Assembly (NCBI GenBank): GCA_015501595.1 | Contig: JADNRX010000326.1 | Location: 1-61,300, forward strand | Direction of reading: 5' to 3' | DNA from: Hymenopellis radicata | Lineage: Eukaryota > Basidiomycota > Agaricomycetes > Agaricales > Physalacriaceae | DNA: 61,300 nt | In this document: positions 43,801 to 53,671 of the stretch, piece after piece | How the letters are laid out: every line of letters starts with the position of its first letter | Position numbering within the stretch: position 1 is the first letter of the stretch | Notes under the pieces: model-generated | Databases searched by the model: none | What the model saw: only the letters and a program-made list of their open reading frames with translations | Told to the model about the DNA's origin: nothing | Translations under genes and position numbers: made by a program

Positions 43801-45632
43801 TCCAAGTACTTATTGATAACCTCCTTGATGCCTGGGCGGTGGTCGATCCCCGTCGAATCTTAACGAAGATCAAACTGCATGTTCTAACTCATCTGCCTGA
43901 GGATATACGCCGTCTAGGTCCAGCTGTCATTTTTGCGACGGAGGTCTTCGAATGCTTCAATGCAGTCTTTCGAATGTGCAGCATCTTTTCGAACCATTTA
44001 GCTCCTAGTCTGTTTTTGGTTGTGGGCCCGATGTAGATGATGGGCATTCGGTGTTTGCCGGGGTCACGTGCCACCGAAATCGACGCGTAACTTAGCGTAG
44101 CCCAAACAATTTAGGTGCGACGTTGCTTTTCCTGGCCTCATTGGAGCCTCTCAAGTTATCGGATTCAAGGTCTGCTCTTTGGAAAGGGATAAAGTTGTGC
44201 GGGAGATTCTCCAGCCTCTGTTTCCCTTCAAACCGCACAACTATCCGATTGCTGGAGTATCTAAGCTCTTATACAGCTGGAACCTGATTGTGATGGCCCA
44301 AGAAGCTCTGGCAAAGATGTAAAAGACATGAGTGCATATGTACTGAACGAACGAGATCAATGTTGTTGGCAGAGACGCTGAGGTGGCTGTGCCCTGCTGT
44401 TCCCAAAGCGAATTTCCTTTTTCGTTCTTCCTTATTAGGACGAAGGTCCATCACCTACATGTCACGCGCGACTGGAATCAGACTAATATAAACGGAACTT
44501 GTTGCGGCTTTCTATTAGGCTGACTACGGGAGACTATTTAGCTCCCAGTCGAGACATCTCTACCGATCTCGGCCAGATGGAACGGTTCAAGCACATCGCG
44601 AGCGGTGGATACTGGAAGGCTGAAACGGGCTATGTTCGTGCTGGTCCCAAAGTTATTTCGTTCCTAGAGCAGAACGTTCAATTCCAGCGTCGCTTGGGAT
44701 GGACAGATCCGGATCTTATCAAACCAGGTCAGTACAAATGCCAAGTTCAACCGAGTGTGTATGCTCAACATGAGCAGGTCTCGTTAAACGATTCGGAAGG
44801 GATAAGCGTAATTCTAGTACCTGGAGCAGTCACGTTGAGGGTCTTCGGCTGGGAGCATCGGTGGCGGCATCAACATCCTTGTGGGATGAATGCTCGGTTG
44901 TGGTCGCGGTTTCACAAGATCTATGCCGAGCAAAGTCATGGGTCTTTTTCAAAGGTAGTGATAAGGTATGTCGCCGAGTTGAACGAATTCTTTGAGTGTC
45001 ATTCATGACTTATTGCAGTCAACGTTGACGGGGCGAATCATCAAGATCCTCATGCGATCTGGAAAAACATCTGAATCGACTCAGGCCCAGGTTCTCATTG
45101 AGCAATTTCGAATCGCTGAGCATCGGGACACGCGTCTGAACATGCCCATCCTTATACGCACGGAGGAAAGGACAGTTCACATCGTCTCGCCTGTGGTACG
45201 TACTCTCACCGGGTCTTCACTGACATATACTTATCTAACAGCATGTGGTAATAGGACATACTTTTCGACTTCAATACTCAGCACGATTGCGTTTCAGGAG
45301 CGTGCGTGATTGGTGATTCGACAGAGTATATTCGACAAGAGCGCAAGGCGACGGATACTCTGAAGCAGTGCATCATTCATACCGACACCGGTCGATACCA
45401 CCTCAATATGCATGGCCTCCACAATGCTCATCTGATTCGCAAAGCCCTTCCCTACGATCTTGTCAAACCAATTCCCTTACAGGCAGATCGGGCCGTCTTT
45501 CACAAGAACATGGCACGTCTTCTTCAGATATCGGGACCTCAGAAACGCGCTGAGACACAAGAGAAAACAAGGGCAACTAAGGAACGCAACAAGAGGGCGA
45601 AAGAAGCACGAGAAGCTGGGGGTACAACTTGA
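40890..45632 (+). CDS. transposon-associated basidiomycete multicopy protein, split by an insertion
   Basis: Belongs to a large family repeated in agaricomycete genomes and regarded as transposon-derived. An N-terminal zinc-binding segment (CTICETEIAKTSKTSHVRTK, 40900 onward) is followed by an acidic region, WVSIANIVYADVLRVDFEDR, IQCIRWQVWLACLGKPKAVE and the family core: AGDHFNALLVLRG, HRDTPGEILHTYLLGNDKYV, YKNSLIGKHFKALQQLAVF, DPRRILTKIKLHVLTHLPED, GPAVIFATEVFECFNAVFRM. After SNHLAPS it is interrupted at 44011-44535 and resumes RDISTDLGQMERFKHIASGG, then a C-terminal Lys/Arg-rich coiled region (QEKTRATKERNKRAKEAREA). About a dozen introns. Without the insertion it would be nearly intact; with it the gene stops at 44034-44036. 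The 5' end is not resolved. Confidence 0.7.
43996..44550 (+). mobile_element. 525-bp insertion with 15-bp target-site duplication, SINE-like
   Basis: The direct repeats ATTTAGCTCC(T/C)AGTC lie at 43996-44010 and 44536-44550 and differ at one base; removing one repeat plus 44011-44535 restores the interrupted protein. The insert starts TGTTTTTGGTTGTGGGCC, has no long open frame and no inverted ends. Its last 49 bases recur, with a separate 13-bp duplication, at 26309-26357. Long variable target duplications and one-ended truncation argue for a retroposon rather than a cut-and-paste element. No clear Pol III A/B boxes or terminal A tract were seen. Confidence 0.7.
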
Positions 45633-45748
45633 GAATAGGAGAAGGTCGAAGGTTCACTGTATTCACACCAAAATACTGCGAGAACAATCTGGAATAGCCG
45701 ATTAAAAAGCATACAGCAGTAAACATCTATCCAAATGAATCTTGCCAG

Positions 45749-46535
45749 TTAGCCTAGCCGACCTTGTGAAATATGTTTCCGCAAAGCAACCCGAGCCTGC
45801 TCCAGCTTCTTTCTACGATTCTTCCTCTCCTCCAAAGCTTGTCGACACTTCTGTGTTCGAGTCCGAAGCCTCTCCTGCTCAACAAGCAGCTTCGAAAGTT
45901 CATCGTCGGCCCAAGCCTCCCCGCATCGCGCTGCGCTGAGTGCCGCGTTGACGCGTGCGAATAAGTCCAAACGACGATTGATCCAGACAGCGGTACGCGC
46001 ATCAGCTGGAGTTTTGAGGAAGTTGAACGCCTCGGAGGTCTAGAAACAATTAGCTGAGTAATAATGAGAGTAGAATGCGACACACTTCTGGCTTCGGCGT
46101 CTCGTCATCCTCGTCATCCTCAGTGTCAGAAATGCGGTGATCACGGATTGCGCGATAGCCGACTGCATATTCCTTATGAGCGAACAGTTGGACGAGAGTC
46201 TCAATAAGTCCGTCATCTGTCATGTCCGACGTCGTCGAAATTTGGCTGCTCTAAACAAACAATGAGGTAAAACCACTGGGAAGCGAAAGAAGACACACCT
46301 CAGCATTAGCAGAAAGCCCCAAAACCGTCTCTAAATGCCTGTTTGTGGTCTCCAAGTGCCCTTTGATACCGTGCAGAAGTGAGAGCACTCCGCCCTCGGA
46401 AGAATCCTCCCTTCCTTGTGTGTAAATGTGCTCGAGGAAGGTGGCAAGAGACTCGTTCGAAAGTTGGGTGCCGTAGCTGCCGGGCAGGGAGAGCACGTCG
46501 GTACTTTGAGAATCAGATTGGGACTCGTCGGCCAT
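45749..46535 (-). CDS. hypothetical protein, three exons, C-terminal coiled coil
   Basis: Not recognised. MADESQSDSQSTDVLSLPGS starts a Ser-rich head; then LATFLEHIYTQGRED, GGVLSLLHGIKGHLETTNRH and an acidic stretch (ISDTEDDEDDETPKPE). The last exon contains TSEAFNFLKTPADARTAVWI and a long basic coiled coil (LVEQERLRTRTQKCRQALEE ... ARVALRKHISQG). Two introns, GTGTGT...TTTAG and GTGTGT...TTCTAG, keep the frame. The size (about 230 residues) and coiled-coil ending would suit a small scaffold or complex subunit, but no family is claimed. It converges with the transposon-associated gene, with 116 bp between the stops. Confidence 0.7.
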
Positions 46536-47591
46536 TATAATGCTAAGGCCAGGCAGTGGAGTTGAGAGAACTGCCTTATGGCCAAAGATATGGGCAGCAT
46601 CGTCTCTCGGAGTCTCCACAGTATGTTGACGGATACATCCTCAGAAGATCGTTGGGATGTTGCGGGGAGATCAGAGTGAAGATGTGTATTTGTGATTATT
46701 AGGCTGTAGCTATGACATGGTTCCAGCATCTTCCTGGAACATCCCATCACCGATAATCTCGCTCTCTCCTGACATTTTGGTGGTGTAGAGGCGACAGCCG
46801 GGCCGCGCGATATGTTGGCCAAGATGGCGCAAAGCGGTTCAAGACGGAGAAGGCGGCAGCGCCGGGCCGCGCGTGCAGAGTGTAGTCACCTGACGCTCAA
46901 GCAATTTTCCTTCCATGGGACCTGTCGCTTATCGGCCGACGTGTTTTGGCCAGGGGAGAAGAAATGAGATGCCGAGGTAGATATCATGAAGTTCGCCACG
47001 CGCGCTATGGTCGAAGTTGGTGAATCTGAATCTTGAACTGCCCACCTGGTGGTGGCTCCACAGCTGGGCGTTGAATGCTGTTCTGAACACCCGTTCGGAC
47101 TATCCGGGGCTGACAACAGCGTCCGTGATGGAACGGCTTCTCGACCCCAGATGACCCCGCATTGTTCCTAGAGCGTATTTCTCGGATCTTGTCGCCCAAT
47201 CAAGTGCGATTCTCCGTGGGTTGGGTTGTATTCCAGTCGATAGTCAAGTGAGTGTAGGACCTAGATTGGTCTTGGTATCATTCTCCGGACTTCCTCCTCG
47301 TATTTTTCATTCTGAGGAGTTCATCACTGGGGTAAGTATACCCTTGTTTAAAGTTGGTTTTCGTCGGTAAATTGTTTGTACTAGCGGACCGAGCCAGCGG
47401 ACGGGCCGAAAAGGTTTATAGGCTGCAAGATACGTTTTACATGCCCTCACGCTGTCGCTCTCTCTCTCCCATCTCCACCTGGCTGTTTTCAGATGTCTCG
47501 TTACTTAAGATCCGCCATCCCCTCTCTTTCTGGCCGCGCCTATATAAAGCGGACTTTCACATCCTCGATCATCACGCGCTGCCCCCCCAAC
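46536..47591. other. divergent intergenic region with TATA box of the glycerol dehydrogenase gene
   Basis: No gene. CTATATAAAG lies at about 47540-47549, 45-50 bp upstream of the ATG at 47592, with a pyrimidine-rich stretch before it (47445-47530). Confidence 0.55.
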
Positions 47592-48916
47592 ATGAAGAAC
47601 ACAGTCACTGAGAAACTGTTCCAGTCGCCCTCCAAGTACATTCAAGGTCCCAACGCCATCAAGAATGCCCCCAAATACCTCGGTCAGCTAGGCAAGACTG
47701 CCTTACTCACTGCCGACGACAATGTCTACAAGATTGGTTCGTCCCCGCAGTTTCTCCATGGGATACCGCTGATGTGCGCCTCCATCCAGCGGGCACTGCC
47801 CTTACCCAGTCCTAGAGTCTGCCGGGTTGAACGTCGTTTACGTTCAATTCAATGGCGAGGCGTCAGCTGACGAGATAGCGCGGGTTCGTGATATTGGCAC
47901 GCAGAACAAGGTAACCCAATCAAGTTGTTGTCTCTACCCCAGTTTTAACTGAGTTCCCCAGGTCGACTATGTTATTTGCTCTCGGAGGCGGCAAGACCAT
48001 CGACACGGCCAAGGCCGTCGCCGACAAGCTCAATGTCCCCTCCGCTGTCCTCCCCACTACTGCCTCCACAGACGCCCCCTGTTCCGCTCTGAGCGTGATA
48101 TATACCCCTCACGGCGAATTCGAATCATACTCCTTCTTCAACAAGAATCCTACGGTCGTCCTAGTCGACACTTCAATAGTCGCAAAGGCACCAGCGCGTT
48201 TCTTGTCTGCTGGTATCGGCGATGCTCTTGCGACTCACGTCGAAGCGCGTGAAGTTCGGGCAGCGACCAACTTTGGCGGTATGTCTAAAACATCTCCCTG
48301 TTGATTGTTTTTAAATTGAATTTATCAGGGGGGCTGCCCACATTGCTAGCGGGCGCGATATCCGCGAAGTGCGAAGAGATCTTGTTCAAGTACGGCAAGC
48401 TCGCGTACGAGCACAACAAGGTTGGCGCGATTACGCCGGCTTTGGAGGCCGTGGTCGAAGCGAACACCCTCTTATCTGGGCTTGGCTTTGAAAGTGGTGG
48501 CTTGGCCGCCGCTCACGCTATCCATGACGGTCTCACCGCGTTGGAGCCCACTCACAAGATGATGCACGGCGAAAAAGGTATGTCATTGCGCAGCTTTATG
48601 AAATATTCGTTAACGAACACCCGCAGTCAACTTTGGAACTGTTTGCCAGCTGATCCTGTCAAACTCGTCAGCTGAGGAGATGGACAAGTACATGGAGCTC
48701 ATGGTGTCTGTTGATCTTCCCATCACGTTGAAGCAACTGGGCGTCACGGATGCTACCCCTGAGGAGCTACGCCACGTCGCTGAGCTGGCATGCTCTGAGA
48801 ACGAGACGATCTGGAATCTGCCATACGTTATCAACGTTGACCTGGTGTACAACGCGATTGTTGGTGCTGATGCTGCTGGCCACAACTTTTTACGGAGAAA
48901 GGGCATCCAAGTGTAA
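47592..48916 (+). CDS. gldA: glycerol dehydrogenase, iron-containing alcohol dehydrogenase family (one-base frame break)
   Basis: NAD-linked oxidation of glycerol to dihydroxyacetone. [34 protein letters not shown], then [20 protein letters not shown], the metal ligand Asp in [16 protein letters not shown], and the two metal His in [11 protein letters not shown] and [13 protein letters not shown]; the end is [14 protein letters not shown]. Introns join in frame except that after AG at about 47961 the frame needs one base fewer in the TTT at 47975-47977 to connect VDYVI with ALGGGK. The start at 47592 is chosen because a TATA box lies just upstream; an in-frame ATG at 47493 would add an Arg/Ser-rich, mitochondrial-presequence-like N-terminus. 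The closest known relatives are bacterial GldA, so acquisition by transfer is plausible. Confidence 0.88.
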
Positions 48917-49101
48917 TTTATCGGACTTTGCATGGGTTGAAAGGGAACATTTGAAGGAACTGTACACTACATAGCCTGCTTTGTTTGCAATAATACACGC
49001 GGTCTAACGAAAGATAAGATAAGATGACAGACCACGTGCTCGTGCACCTGCATTTTTCCCGTTTCTGAACTTGACTCGTCGTTTGACTCCATTCCACCAC
49101 C

Positions 49102-50335
49102 ATGCCGCCTCCACACCTTATGACGCTGGCCGACCTCAGCGTCAACCAGATTCGGACGCTGCTGTTACACGCCCACCACCAAAAGCAGATCTCGCTGCCA
49201 TGGCTGGTCCCTTCTGTGCCACAACAGAAGGGACGGCTGGCGATGAAACTGCCGTCGCAGTCGCTGTTCAACAAGACGGTCGCGATGCTGTTTTCGAAGC
49301 GCAGTACGCGGACAAGGGTGGCGTCTGAGACAAGCGCTGCGCTGCTTGGTGGGCAGGCATTGTTCTTGGGACGGGATGATATCCAGCTTGGTGTGAACGA
49401 GTCGCCGAGGGATACGGCGCGGGTTATCGGTGGTATGTGTGAGGGTATATTTGCGCGGGTTGGGGACCATTCGGAGATTGAGGTGAGAATCTGCCTTAGT
49501 CAAATATCACTTCTAGTTAACGACGTGTATAGGAACTGGCAAAGTACTCGCCCGTACCTGTGGTGAATGCCCTATCGTCACTCTGGCATCCGACACAGAT
49601 TCTTGCGGATCTGTTGACGTTGCACGAACACGCCGACCTGTTCAACCCCGAGAAAGTCGAGAAGAAGCCCGAACTCAAGCGAAAAGGAACTTTTGCACGA
49701 TTCCAGGAGCTGCGGCCTCTCACTGTCGCGTACGTCGGTGACTCTGCGAATGTATTGCACGACATGCTTGTCACGTACCCTCGACTGGGCCATAACCTTC
49801 GCGTGGCCAGCCCGGAAAAGTACCGCGCGCCGCCAGAGGTGTGGAAGCGCGTCGAAGAGCTGGGCTGTGACACCGGCATTTGGTGGGGTACGGACCCTAA
49901 GGAAGCCGTCCAGGACGCGGACGTGGTCATGACCGATACTTGGTCAGTTTCTCATTCTTCATTTTGGGTCCGTGCTCACATTTCATAGGATATCTATGGG
50001 CCAGGAAGCGGAAAAGGCACAGCGACTAAAAGACTTTGACGGGTACCAAGTGACCGAAGCTCTGTGTCGTGAAGGAGGCGCAAAGCCCAACTGGCAGTTT
50101 ATGCACTGTTTGCCTAGGAAACCGGACGAGGTTGATGATGAGGTGTTTTATGGACCGCGGTCTCTGGTGTTCCCTCAAGCTGATAATAGGAGGTGGACGA
50201 CTATGGCTGTGTTTGAGTGGGTGTTCTTTCTACTCCTTTTTGCGACGTGTTCTCATGGCGTTTCTTAGTAAAATCATTGGAAGGTGGACTCTTGGAGATG
50301 TGGAGCCTGAAAAGCCAAGGAATGCCAAGTCTTGA
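49102..50335 (+). CDS. ARG3: ornithine carbamoyltransferase
   Basis: Forms citrulline from ornithine and carbamoyl phosphate in arginine synthesis. Four exons (49102-49482, 49533-49942, 49989-50216, 50269-50335) give 361 residues, normal for the family. The carbamoyl-phosphate loop is [13 protein letters not shown]; next [35 protein letters not shown] and the ornithine-loop [16 protein letters not shown], all intact. The C-terminus is [20 protein letters not shown]. The N-terminus, [20 protein letters not shown], begins directly at the family's conserved first helix with no Arg-rich presequence, so a cytosolic enzyme is predicted, as in budding yeast. It follows the glycerol dehydrogenase gene by 185 bp on the same strand. 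Confidence 0.96.
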
Positions 50336-51537
50336 GGGTATAGTGCTCTCCGGCATTGTGCACACATTCAACCACTGTAGACTGAATGATCATTAACAGT
50401 TTAAATTTTCAGTCAGTCATGAGTTCAGTGCGAACGACGCTTTTAGCTGGATTCCGTCCAGCGCGACTCCGTCTCCTCGAAGTGGTCGACGGCGACCTCA
50501 AAGCTGACAATATTCTTGTGATCTATAACTGTAGTAATTGGGGCCGACGCAGGAGCGGTTGGGAAGGAGCCTGCTATGCAGTACTTAATCCCTTCGAGAG
50601 GATAGAACGGCTCGGCGGCCGTTCGCTAGCTGCCTTCACCGAACTGGCTGTGTTTTGTAGGAAGAATGGACAGCCTTTAGAAGTATGCGGATATGGCGCC
50701 CGACATGGAACGATGTTCATCCTGTCCTTGAAGGTATTTCTCATGTGTCTCGAGTTCATGTGCTATCTTCTGATTCCTCCAGACAACTACATCGTCGGTC
50801 GCTTTAACGCGACGACAAAGGGAATTTGCGGACCCACACAGTGACAGTTCTGCGAACAGTCTGCACGATATCATGACCCTGATGCATGCGATATCTCCAC
50901 GGCTGCGGGAACAAACTTGGCGTAGCGAGCGATGGATTGTAAGGAAGCGCCCCGTACAGCTGTACCGCGATACAAGTGTCTGGCGCGGACCCGAAACAAT
51001 TGCGCACCTAATTGTCGTCTTTGGCGCTCCTCGAGTAACATGAACGATTATGACTGAGTCTTCTTCTTCGGTGTGCTCGTTGCTGTTTTCTCACAGGTTT
51101 CCAACAAATTATCAGGCCTCGGTTCTTTGGAGATATGGAGGAGCCGCGAAACGTTAAACCCTGCTTCCGTCCCACCCTTCTCGGCCGCGTTGGGGCACGA
51201 GATTCTGGTATCTATCTCTGCATGCGCTTTCGTGGCGCAGATATTCACGGTTATTTATAGATTGCATTCAAACTTTTAATTTTCTACTCAGAGTGGTGTT
51301 TCATGCGAAAAGAAGTCCTTTTACGAGCCGGGTTTCCCACGTTTCTTGGCTAGACCTCTAGGATTTCACGTTGATTACCCCATCCTCTGCGTATACACCT
51401 CTAAGGATCTAGTGGGATAAGGGTAAGTCTCCATTTTCTTGGGAAATAAATTGGTCACGCACGCAAGTCGTCATCCTTGGCGTTCGTACGCTCGTGCATT
51501 TAAAAGGTGTTCACATTCTTTGTTCTGCCTGTAAACC
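50336..51537. other. 1.2-kb spacer, no gene supported
   Basis: A + strand open frame at 50386-50844 (FTELAVFCRKNGQPLEVCGY) might be a relic but no domain or splice pattern supports it. TTTAAAAGG near 51497 is a likely TATA element for the dioxygenase gene. Confidence 0.4.
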
Positions 51538-52941
51538 ATGTCGACGACTCTTACTGAAACCATCTCCGCTCCACAGGCGCCTGATATTGGCTATCATCCC
51601 GACGAGGCCAAGTGGCGAGCACGCACCGCGCAGAGGCTTGCGCAGGATCCCAAGCTTCGCTCGGTGCCTCTTCCTGAGGGTTTTCCGGCCAAGGTTGAAG
51701 GCCCTATTGTCTGGGAAGGCAAGGATTGGACGGACGAGAGCCAATTTGTGTACAGGCTCAGCACTGCCGAGTTGAAGGAGATTAATGAGGCATTAGCTCA
51801 CTTCAAAGGTTTTCCTTCTTTCTGCTGATGTCAACCATTACTGAACTGTGTCTTGAGGTCTCGGTGTCAAGAAGGGATACATTAGCAAGGAGACATTCCC
51901 GTTGCCTACACTTGGACCCAAGCTGTACGACCTTGCACGCGAACTGTACGAAGGTCGCGGGTTCTTCGTTCTGAGAACGATACCGGTCGACGAATATTCC
52001 CGCGAGGACTTGGTCATCGTCTATGCAGGTAGCCCCCTATGCCTCAAGTCTTTAGGAAATTTAACATACATACCGCAGGCATATCTTCCCACGTCGGCTC
52101 CGACCGTGGCAAACAGGACTCCAAGAACTCTGTGATATTGCACATCAAGGACCTCAGCCCCAAGCACGCGAAGGGCGCCAGTGGAATTGGTTACTCGGCA
52201 CATACAAGCGACCGCCAGACGTTCCATACGGATCAGGGCGATTTGATTTCGCTCCTCACGCTGGAGACAGCTGTTGAGGGCGGTATCTCCAAGCTCGCCA
52301 GCAGCAGCCGCGTGTACAACGAGATCGCCGCTACGCGTCCGGACCTGATCCACACCTTGTCCGAACCATGGCCCATTGATAGGTTAGTATTTCGGTCCCA
52401 TTCTGTTTAGTTCTGAATATGCGTACTAGGTTCGGCGCGGACCCCGCATATGTTATGCGCCCCGTCCTTTGGAACGTCGACGGCAACATCATCATCCAAT
52501 ACACGCGCCGCCAGTTCACGGGATACTCCGCCCAAGTGCGCAGTCCCAACATCCCACCTCTCACCGAGGCGCAAGCCGAGGCGCTCGACACGCTGCAGTT
52601 CACTGCTGAGAAATTTGCCTATAACATGACGCTTCAGAAGGGTGATATCCAATATATTAGTAGCTTGGGATTGCTTCACGCTCGTGAAGGGTTCCGCGAT
52701 GAGGAGGACCACACGTACGTTTTTGTCGCGTTATTGATGTGGAGTGAATTACTGATGTGAGAGTAGGAGACACTTGATACGCTTGTGGCTTAGGAACACG
52801 GAGTTGGCGTGGAAGATGCCCGATATTCTGAAGCCGTATTGGGATAGGATGTATTCGCTTGGGCCGGACCAGCAGGAGTTTCCTCTCGAGGCGGAGTTGC
52901 GCACGAAGCATTCGGGTGGTCTTCCTCCTGGTGCGAAGTAG
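51538..52941 (+). CDS. TauD/TfdA-family 2-oxoglutarate-dependent dioxygenase
   Basis: Non-haem Fe(II) enzyme using 2-oxoglutarate; fungal members act on taurine-like sulfonates or on secondary-metabolite substrates. Starts MSTTLTETISAPQAPDIGYH. Exon 2 carries ELYEGRGFFVLRTIPVDEYS, typical of the family N-terminal half. The iron site is HTDQGD (first His and Asp) in RQTFHTDQGDLISLLTLETA; the distal His and Arg are in RHLIRLWLRN after the last intron. Other segments are LLHAREGFRD and the C-terminal FPLEAELRTKHSGG. Five short introns in frame; stop at 52939-52941. No signal peptide, so cytosolic. The exact substrate cannot be read from sequence. Confidence 0.9.
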
Positions 52942-53182
52942 TAAATCAAACTTGTAACCGTTCCCCTACACAGGATCTTGACATTCTCGCAAATCAGTTT
53001 TCTTCCTTCTGCCCTCGTCTCGTCCAATGCACGTTGATATCAAAGATAAACGCGTAAATTGATGTGTCATATACCAAGCAAGACTACGGACAGCGATGTT
53101 TTTTTTCTTCTTTACAACCGATAACCTCCCAAAAGTGAAACCACAGAAACCTTTTTCAACAACATAAGGGCTCATACACACA

Positions 53183-53671
53183 CTAAACGGGCGAGCAACT
53201 GAACGAGCTCGTCAGATCATTGAAATTCTGCGTCCCAGAGATTCCTTGGACATGGGAAAAGGCCCAACTTCCGCCGGTGAGCACGGCGACGTCATGTTCA
53301 TTCTGGCCACCGTTGAGGCAGCCAAAGTCCCTAGTGGTGTGTCAGGACGATTGCCTCATGAGTAGTAAACAAAAGGTGGTCATACTCGAAGAACGTGCAC
53401 ACGAAGCCGCCGGGGACTTGGGCGTTGGAGATCTCCTTGTTCAAGAAGCTGAGGCCCCCGGTGAGGTTGACGCAGGAGTCGGAAACGACTGGGACCGTGA
53501 CGCAGCCGTTGGGCGGGTTGAGCGAGCCGGAGCAGACGGTGACGGTAGCGGGCGCAAGCTACTTCATGGTTAGCGCACACGCATATGAAGTGTAATGAGA
53601 GCAAGACATACGGGTGCTGCCGCGGCAACTGCGGCGAGCGCAAAAGCGACGAGAGTGGATTTCGAGAACAT
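53183..53671 (-). CDS. small secreted Cys-rich protein, family copy D (intact)
   Basis: The best-preserved member of the family with copies A-C. Exon 1 is the signal peptide MFSKSTLVAFALAAVAAAAP; exon 2 reads LAPATVTVCSGSLNPPNGCV, VPVVSDSCVNLTGGLSFLNK and FVCTFFE; exon 3 DFGCLNGGQNEHDVAVLTGG and GTQNFNDLTSSFSCSPV. Five Cys in the mature protein of about 95 residues. The two-module layout (an aromatic strand CTFFEDFGC with Gly turn, later a FNDLTSSFSC strand) is reminiscent of beta/gamma-crystallin Greek keys; this is inference. A TATA box (GTATAAGAG on the minus strand) lies near 53735 and the palindromic CAGACGTCTG 103 bp upstream. Confidence 0.85.

Noticed and set aside
50386..50844. 152-codon frame between ornithine carbamoyltransferase and the dioxygenase
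   Set aside because: No family, no intron signals and no signal peptide; composition alone is not enough.
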